DNA from: Muscardinus avellanarius
Taxonomy: Eukaryota; Chordata; Mammalia; Rodentia; Gliridae
Assembly: GCA_963383645.1 (NCBI GenBank)
Contig: OY726572.1
Coordinates: forward strand, 70,370,856-70,434,855
Direction: 5' to 3'
DNA: 64,000 bases
Shown here: in pieces, positions 56,935-64,000 of the stretch
How positions within the stretch are numbered: position 1 is the stretch's first letter
Layout of the letters: each line of letters begins with the position of its first letter
The notes under the pieces: generated by a model
Databases searched by the model: none
Told to the model about the DNA's origin: nothing
Seen by the model: only the letters and a program-made list of their open reading frames with translations
Position numbers and translations under genes: made by a program

Positions 56935-57515
56935 TTCAGTAATTCCATGTCACTCTTCTGCTGAAAATTTTCCATTTGTTTTCATTCCTTTAGCTTAAAT
57001 CCAAGTGATTTCACATGGCCTCTGATGGGCTGGCATGATTTAGCTTCCAGCTGAATTTCCTGCCACTCTCGTCCCAGCTCTGCCACATCCCATTCATTCA
57101 GATCTGTATTTACTCCCTCGTCTTGCTAAATTCACTCCTACCTTAGGACCCTGGCATGTTCTACTGGCTTGGAATCCTTTACATCATGTATTTGGTAACT
57201 AGTTTTCTCTCTTCTGATTTCAGCTGAAGCAAATCTCATAGGGGTATTTCTAAAATAAAATATACAGCTACTCCTCAGCCCATTTTTCTCCATCTTAGGA
57301 ATTCCTTTTTCCTTCATGGGAGTTATGATAATTATTACTGTTATTCACGGGCTCTTTAGCTTATTTCGGGTATCGTTTCTTCTCTATGTGTCTAAGCTCC
57401 CTAAGGCAGAAACACGTTGGACTTGTTACTATTTCCTCTTGAGTGCCTGGCTCATTTCCTGGAGCATAGTAGCCACTCTATAAATATTCATTAATGAATG
57501 AATTAAATAATAACT
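56935..57515 (+). mobile_element. L2 remnant with 3' end
   Basis: TTTCATTCCTTTAGCTTAAA, CCTTAGGACCCTGGCATGTT, GCTCCCTAAGGCAGAAAC and a close GCATAGTAGCCACTCTATAA with ATGAATGAATTAA follow the L2 3' end order, including its TGAA-type terminus. Confidence 0.65.
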
Positions 57516-57519
57516 AAGG

Positions 57520-58230
57520 AAAGAGGCCTATGTAAAGTTGACGTAAGGGTCAAATGAAATTATGTAGGCCGGTCACCTTTGAAAAATATTAAAGTGTTAA
57601 AGCACGACATTTTTATTCCATTTTTTTTTTCTATAGTGAGAAATAAGCCTAGAACTATTTTCATCCTCCTATATTCCAAGGCACCTCTCTGCCCTCATTC
57701 ATAAATCTTCACAAATTCCATCTCACGCAAGAAGCCTGTGCAGACCAGGTGGGTTGGGAAAAAGTTCTCACCTCCCTCACACATTTATGCCTAGCAACTG
57801 TCTTTCCCATATGTCCAATTATGTCTACAAGATAAGAGAAGTGAAAATTATATGGAAAAAAAAACCAAGAACCTTAATTAACTCTGAAGGATGAATGTTA
57901 ATTTTTTCCCTGTGAGTGTGTGTGTCAGTGTGAGCGCACTGTGGATGAACTGGCAGCAGCAAGGCGTGAGGTCCAGCTTGGTGACTTTAAAGGCACCATC
58001 TGCCCTTTGATCTTGGTTCTTTTAACATTATGCATTTGCAGGCTTAGCCACGAGGCAGTCGTGAATATTCAATAATAAAGAGCATTTCTTTCCTGTTTAA
58101 CAGGTTAATTGAAACCAGAGTATCCTGGTGATGGGGTCCTTTGGCTCACCTTTTGGTTAAGATCATTTCTTCATTGCTCCCACAGGATGTACTTTGTACA
58201 TTTGGTCTGTCACACACAAAGTTCCTTAAG
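57520..58230. other. Repeat-poor block, possible conserved sequence
   Basis: 57560-57605 faintly resembles a MIR. 57950-58130 (AGGCTTAGCCACGAGGCAGT; TGAATATTCAATAATAAAG; AACAGGTTAATTG) looks like unique sequence with homeodomain-type TTAATT sites. No gene. Confidence 0.3.
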
Positions 58231-58244
58231 AGCTAGACCTGAAA

Positions 58245-58500
58245 GCTGGGCCTAGTGGAGCACACTTGTGATCCTAGTATTTGGGAAGCTGAGACAGGAG
58301 GATCCGGGTTGATAGCCAGCCTCAGCTACTTAGTGAGGCCCTCTGAAACTCAGTGAGACTCTGTTTCAAAATAAAGAATAAAAAATTGGGCTGGGGATGT
58401 AGCTTGGAGGTAGAATGTTCTTGGTTTCCATCCCCAGCACCACCCATATACACATGCGTACACACACACACACACAGCACACAAAATAAAAAAAGAAAAA
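58245..58500 (+). mobile_element. B1-dID SINE with perfect 14-bp TSD
   Basis: AGCTAGACCTGAAA at 58231-58244 and 58501-58514. It ends CATCCCCAGCACCACC followed by (CA)n and A-rich tail, all inside the TSD. Confidence 0.92.
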
Positions 58501-58589
58501 AGCTAGACCTGAAATGTCCATCTGCCTAATTTCTTCCCTACCTCCACTCCACTCATCCCATACTTCTCTGTGTATTTTGGAAAAAAAAA

Positions 58590-58680
58590 AACACCAACAA
58601 CTTCTGGCTTACTGATGATAAACACATGCTTCCTCACACCTTTAGTATTTTGTGCATTCAATGCCTTCCTTCTGGAAGCG

Positions 58681-58728
<48 letters not shown>

Positions 58729-59270
58729 TTTTCCTTTCTTTCTTTCTTTCTCTAGAAGTTGTCTATCTGCCTTTCAAAAAAAGTGCAGATTTTACTTCTT
58801 CTTGAAAGTGTTATGAAACCTTTCTAGAAAGAATTAGGCAACCCTTCTTCTGAGGTTTCGTGTCACCTGGATATTCTTTTCGAGTATCTAAATTTGTGTC
58901 CGTATCCACAACTCTAAGAGCTGTCACCTGCATCCTAATCTCTGTGAATTATACTCTTTGGAGTACACAGCTCAGTCTTATTGACCAGATATGGTCATTC
59001 CTTATGTCATATTCTTATGTCCTTCCATATACTTTATACATGTCTCTACATCATGGCTTTTAACCCTAATTACTATTTCAAACTTTTCAGTAATACTTGA
59101 TTACCTGTTCTGTTTTGATTACACCCTCTACATCTACTTCTTTTCTTATTATTGTAAGAGGATTTATCATTGTCCTGTTCTCATGTTTAAGCACGGTAGG
59201 TTTGTTTTCCGAGCAATGTATTTGACCTTCCTGCCTCAACTTCCTGGCTGATTATAAATTAGGGGATATA
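58590..59270 (+). mobile_element. L2 remnant with (CTTT)n
   Basis: ATTCAATGCCTTCCTTCTGG, ACTTCTTCTTGAAAGTGTTA and GAATTAGGCAACCCTTCTTC recall the L2 3' region. A (CTTT)n tract (58680-58755) lies inside it. Old and patchy. Confidence 0.5.
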
Positions 59271-59279
59271 CGACTACTA

Positions 59280-60230
59280 TTCTTAAAAAGTTTTCTCAAG
59301 CTTCAAGAATAATCATCAGATTATTTATTTATTTATTGTAAACATTGTTTTAAGGAATAAGTTTCAAGGCAGCTAGATTTAAAATGTGGCGATTTTGCCA
59401 AAAACATTTCATTTTTTGACTATCAGAGATTCGTAAGGCTTTTTAATTCAGCTTAGTCTACAGTGATCCAATTCTGTTGCTTTTCTCACTTAAATGTCAT
59501 CTATCATTTAAAGCAATAAGGGAAGATTTAAAATGGACTAAGGCGAGTCTGTGTCTTTATGATCAAAATTTGGAAAGCATCTGTAGTTTATTGGGAATTA
59601 TGTCCCTTCTATTAAAAAGGCACAATACCCTCTTTAAATTCAGAAACCCTTTCTTGTGTCTGCTTAGTTGACAGTCCTGTTGAATCGATGACAATTGTAC
59701 ATCTATTGGGTTTTGATTATTAAACAGTTAAACAGGAAGAAAAACCACTGCCTTTACAAAACATGTCTATGTTTAGTGCTGCCAGTTGGCGAGAGGGCAA
59801 GGTTAATGAAGCCGAAATCACAGGTTCGATGTGAACATTCACCAGAAAGTCTGCTTTGGTTCGTGGCCTCAATTACACTTTTTACCCTGAAGTGTTGACT
59901 TATGATTATGATCCATTTATCCCCATAAACACTTAGAAGGGAAAAGAATATATGGGTGAAAAATGTATCATCACAAATCTAAAAACAACTCCTCATTTAA
60001 CTTAATCCAGTTTATTCAATTTCTCAAAAAATTAGGCCAACTTCCTCAGTTCCACAGTGTTCAGTATAATTTTCCTATTCATAGTACTCCAATTTATATT
60101 CCCACTCTTGACCCCAATTCCAATTCACATATATATTATTGTCTTCATTGGAGATCTCTGGCATTTCAAAAAAAATGAAGCAAAAATAATGAAACAAATA
60201 AGTGCTTCCAATTCTTGACCAACTTGATTT
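59280..60230. other. No named repeat or gene
   Basis: AT-rich, unique-looking. Short plus-strand frames are unsupported. Confidence 0.4.
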
Positions 60231-60239
60231 TTGCAGCCT

Positions 60240-61010
60240 GCTTCCTCTCAGTCCATGACACAGCCTCCTACCTGGTCCTTCAAGCTCTAAACCTTGAAGT
60301 CATCCTCAGTGCCTCTCTACTCTCATCCTTCGCTATTTCTGTTTTCCTGCTCTGAGAGTTACACTTGTACCTGCATTACTATCCCCTAACCCAAGCCACC
60401 TACCTTGCCACTGTGAGCCCCCAGCTGGTGCCCTGGTTTCACACTTACCTCCGTCCAATCTACTCTCCAGAATTACCTTTAAGAAATGAAATGCACATTT
60501 AATTATGCAGGTTAATAGTGTAAAACTCTCCCATGACTTTCCTTGTCACCTAAGATAAATCCAAACTCCAATGCACGGTCTACACAAGCCCTGCTGATCT
60601 GGCCACTGCCTACTTTTGGCACCTTCCACACCTTAGCGTCTTGCTCTATACATTCTGCACACATGGACTTTTATTCCTTGGACTTACCAGCTCTTTTCCA
60701 GTACAGGCTGTATTTGCTGCTTACTTCGATATAATTTCTCTTTCCTTAGATTTCTATTTCTCCATATGAATACGTTTCTTATCATACGCATGATGTTTCC
60801 CCATATAAATTTCCTCAAATGAGTAAGTTCCTTATCATAACAGTGATACATTTCTTATCATTCAGGCCTAAATTCAACGACACCACCCAAGAGAGAGAAC
60901 CCTTTGAAAGACAGATCTCTATCAGTTATTCTATTTCTCAGTCATCTCTCTATCCTATCACTCTACTTTGCGATTTTCATTAGGAGATATTATAATCTAA
61001 GATTATGTTG
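60240..61010 (+). mobile_element. L2 remnant
   Basis: CTTGAAGTCATCCTCAGTGC, CCAAGCCACCTACCTTGCC, ACTCTCCCATGACTTTCC and CCTGCTGATCTGGCCACTGC follow a typical L2 ORF2 3' order. No intact frame. Confidence 0.62.
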
Positions 61011-61490
61011 TTTACTTATTTATTTTCTGACAGTTTCAAAGAGAAGTTTTATTCACACTTCTGATGTATAACCAGCTTTCAGGGTAATGGTTAAAAGCTA
61101 AATAGCCTTCAATAAATATTTGCTGAACAAATGAATGGTGGTTTACAGTAGGAAGATTATGGACCATCAATGACAAGCATTGCCCCTTGTAAGATAGCTT
61201 GGTGCATGGCTTAAGTAATAGTTCTGTTTGCATCTTTAGCTATTAAAAAATTCAGCTTGAGTTCTTCAGAGAGGAATGATGAAAAATTAATATTTTTTGA
61301 GAAAAAAAGCTAAGGGTAGCTAGTGAAAAACTCCATGCAAAATGTCAGCTGAAGGAAATATTAGAAGTCAGTAATAACAAATATTGTTATGAAATTATAA
61401 AAGACATGCAGAAGATATGAGATCAGAAAAAATGGAAAGAATTTAAATAAAGAACTCATGGGGCTGAGTTAAGTGAGGTTAAAATAGAAA
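61011..61490. other. No named repeat or gene
   Basis: AT-rich, A-rich towards the next SINE. Nothing else recognised. Confidence 0.4.
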
Positions 61491-61495
61491 AAGGA

Positions 61496-61700
61496 GCTGG
61501 GCATTATGGCACATGCTTATAATCCCAGTACTTGGGAGGCTGCAACAGGAGGATCACAGGTCCCAGCAACTTAGTGAGGCCCTCCAAAACTTAATGAGAC
61601 TCTGTCTCAAAAAAAAAAGGACTAAAAAAATAGGGCTGAAGGTGTAGCTCAGAGGTAGAATGCCCCTGGGTTCAATCGCCAGTACCACAAAAAAAGAAAA
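61496..61700 (+). mobile_element. B1-dID SINE
   Basis: GAGCTGGGCATTATGGCAC to CAATCGCCAGTACCAC plus A tail. AGAAAAAGGA occurs at 61486-61495 and 61701-61710 as likely TSD. Part of the B1 half (the B-box area) is deleted. Confidence 0.85.
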
Positions 61701-62123
61701 AGAAAAAGGAATAGTTATTTGATGATTATGTGTAGTTATCAGTTTAAAATGGTGGAGGAAAAAAAGTATGCATTTATTCCTCTTTGAAGAACAGAAAATA
61801 GTGTGATTGCCACTGAGAAACTGCTGCCAGTGGTAAGGTTTATTTCCTCTAAGTTCTTTTGGAGCATTTGTCTAGAATACATATATTTTCATGTTCTTTT
61901 CATCTGTTCTGTGGTTTGTAACTCCAAGAACAGAAACTAAGTTGTTCTCTCCATGTGCATCCACTTTCCTGCAGGTTCAAAGTCAAGACCCTGCTAGGTG
62001 ATCCAGCTGTTCTTCTCAAGGGAAATATCCAAAGGTCCTGTTTTGGTGCAAATATAGGCTTACTCTCAGGATGTTTTTGTCCTCTTGATTCTGTGCCAAT
62101 TAGCCCTGTAACTCCTATAAACT

Positions 62124-62335
62124 TTTTTTTTTTTTTTTTTTGATACTGAGGATTGAGGCCCAGGGGAATTCTATCCCTAAGCCACATCCCCAACCCTTTT
62201 TTAGTTTTGAAACAGGGTCTTACTACATTGCTGAGAGTCTTCTTAGATTTCTACAACTGACCTCACACCTGCCTTCAATCCTCCCTGTCTCAGCCTCCCA
62301 ATCCCTGGAATAGTAGGTGTACACCACCACTTTCA
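62124..62335 (-). mobile_element. B1-dID SINE
   Basis: T run, TGATACTGAGGATTGAGGCC to GTACACCACCACTTTC. Diverged, with a short extra stretch (CTGCCTTCAATCC) in the middle. Confidence 0.78.
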
Positions 62336-62699
62336 TTTTTGCACCAGTTTTTATATATAACTTGGGACTTTTTGGTTGCTACAGAATCCTTTATTTTCCT
62401 CTCTCAGTGACATTATAAGCAAAAGTTTTCATCTAATAGAAATTGGCTGAGCTTGACTGCAAAGCCTCCTAATATGCTAAAGAACGCTCTGAAATGGAAG
62501 GTCTTCAAATTTCTCCAAAATCTTGCAGAGAAACTTCTATGTATAGCGGGGACTTCAAGTGAAACTTTTCCCATTACCTGAAAATTGCAGCTAAGGCATC
62601 GCTCAGTGAAGGATTAACCTTGTCCAACAAAAGATTTGGCCTTTGTCTCCAGCTGCTTGGAAGTAACTGCTGAGTTCTTGAATATTCGACCTAAGTAAC

Positions 62700-63190
62700 A
62701 GATTTTTTTTTTTTTTTTTTTAGGTACCGGAGACCATGGGCCGTGCCAGATAGTCTATGCAAATGATGCGATTTATGTTTGGAATTTGGGGCCTTAGGAC
62801 CTCAGCTGGACCTCTAAGAGTTTTGTAGATGAAGGTCAGCCATGTCTATGGGACTAACCCCCAGTACAAAGTTTGGACCTCAGGGCTCAGGGGAAGTTCC
62901 CAGATTAGCAACCACTCTCTGTGCTGTTACCGCACTTTACTGCTGGGAGAAGCCAGCAATGTCTACGTGGCTCGGTGGAAGAGGACAGTGGGAAGTTCAG
63001 ACCTGTATCTCTTTTAGACTCTACCCTCTGAGCTTTTCCTGGTACCAGTTTTCATCTTTAATCTCTTCAGTAACATACCGCATGAATACAACAGCTTTGC
63101 TGAGTTCTGGGAGTCCTTCTAGTGAAGCATTGAGCCTGACAGTGGCCTTAGGGACCTTAGGAGATATGGATACAAAGCCTCAGACATAAA
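62700..63190 (+). mobile_element. Possible ERVL-type LTR
   Basis: The 3' portion (TCTTCAGTAACATACCGCAT; TTGCTGAGTTCTGGGAGTCC; CATTGAGCCTGACAGTGGCC) resembles ERVL LTR ends. The 5' side starts after a 21-base T run and has an ATGCAAAT octamer at about 62758. A 115-codon frame runs through it but has no recognised homology. Confidence 0.38.
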
Positions 63191-63199
63191 ACAGCAATA

Positions 63200-63897
63200 C
63201 TGCCCTGCCAAGCCACCAGACCCTTCCTTCATGGGTTTCCCTAGGAGGTGACAGGTATGTCAAGTACCATTAAGTACCACCCTGCTAGGCCTGTCTTTAT
63301 AAGGAGAAGCCTGAGAGTTGGATAGTGAGGGTTATATGAAATTGGGGAGACACTGGCCTTTTATAGACCATGGTGTTATTGTGAAAGGCTTCCCTACTCT
63401 CTGAGGCAAGCAAAGGAGTTCCCAGGGAACAGATCATAAATGTCAAAAGTGCTGCCAGGTCTGGATACTGACAACTGCTTCTAACCAAATGCTTGTGTTT
63501 GAATGGTCTCCAGCTTACTCAGTTCTCAATAGGATGGGAGAGAAGGCTCTTGGCAGAGCCCAACAATAGTTTCTCTACAACCTGGGGGTAAAAATGGTCA
63601 TAGAGATGGATTCTGATATTTATTGCTACCTAAATATCCTGGAAGGAAAGATCTGTGATGAGAATTCATGGAACATAGATTTAAGAGATGGCAATGTGCT
63701 GTGTCCCCTCCTGTTGGCTCTCCAATGGTGGGGCAGGGGATTCCACCAGCTCCAGTGAGTCCAAGGGAAGGAATATGTAGGTTAGGGATTCTGGATGGCT
63801 CTTCTGAGAAGCAGTAGCAGTAGCATTCTCCAGCCTAGAGAAGATTTGTAGGTGTGCATTTGTGATAGGACTAAGAGGAGATATGGTTTCCCTTCTC
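63200..63897. other. No named repeat or gene
   Basis: Balanced base composition, unique-looking. Possible continuation of LTR or internal ERV sequence; unassigned. Confidence 0.35.
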
Positions 63898-63910
63898 TGA
63901 AGATATCTTT

Positions 63911-63955
63911 TTTTTTTTTTTTTTTGGTGGTACTGGGGTTTCTGGAAGCCCTTCT
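63911..63955 (-). mobile_element. SINE stub of about 30 nt with TSD
   Basis: T run, then GGTGGTACTGGGGTTTCTGG and AAGCCCTTCT: only the last ~30 nt of a short-type SINE and its A tail. TGAAGATATCTTT (63898-63910) and TGAATATATCTTT (63956-63968) match at 12 of 13 bases, so both ends are defined. Confidence 0.88.
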
Positions 63956-64000
63956 TGAATATATCTTTAAATAAGGAGGCAGCTGAGATGCAACGAAGCA

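Noticed and set aside
62724..62730. Splice acceptor after the long T run at 62702-62725
   Set aside because: The T run with AG at its end is most simply a tail or homopolymer; no matching donor or open exon of sensible length follows.
62842..63189. 115-codon plus-strand frame
   Set aside because: Lies in sequence resembling an ERVL LTR. Composition is unremarkable and no homology is recognised.

Overview
The window looks like nuclear DNA of a squirrel-family (sciurid) rodent. The most frequent repeat is a SINE of about 190-215 bp, with a B1 (7SL-derived) left half joined to an ID (tRNA-derived) right half. This B1-dID layout is known from squirrels and related rodents. Rodent MTD-like MaLR LTRs, sciurid-looking L1 elements and old mammalian repeats (L1M, L2, MLT1, MLT2) agree with that. 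No bacterial, plasmid or phage features are present.

I find no convincing protein-coding gene. The long open frames are pieces of L1 ORF1 or ORF2, frames running through an L1 5' UTR, or frames through SINEs, LTRs and microsatellites. The window is best read as intergenic or intronic. Two short segments (35928-36044 and 55503-55540) have good splice-site-like borders and are listed only as candidate exons.

Layout. 1-10.6 kb: MLT1-like LTR remnants, one ancient antisense L1 (5.0-6.8 kb) and a dense field of SINEs with microsatellite tails. 10.6-13.6 kb: a composite L1 with a promoter-bearing 5' UTR and a nearly complete ORF1, flanked by an 18-bp target-site duplication (TSD), lacking ORF2 and carrying an old L1 piece in reverse. 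14-17 kb: a 5'-truncated L1 hit by a SINE, then an MLT2-like LTR. 17-28 kb: SINEs, including SINE-in-SINE insertions, old L1 pieces, an AT-rich palindrome and a 5'-inverted L1. 27.8-31 kb: an MTD-like LTR and ancient L1M sequence. 31-36 kb: stacked LTRs, a second 5'-inverted L1 and a three-SINE cluster. 36.6-44 kb: repeat-poorer sequence and L1 3' ends. 44.7-48.7 kb: a MaLR internal region plus 3' LTR, broken by a SINE that was itself broken by an L1, then an MLT1 LTR. 49-64 kb: fewer young repeats, several L2 remnants, two isolated ID-like monomers and a very short SINE stub.

The interest lies in retrotransposon history rather than gene function. Insertion order can be read at several nests, and two L1 copies show twin-priming inversions. 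The ORF2-less composite L1 could be either a locally scrambled element or a mobile half-L1; a genome search would decide. Family names (MLT1, MLT2, MTD, L1M, L2, B1-dID) are from recognition of sequence patterns, not database searches, and boundaries without a TSD are approximate.
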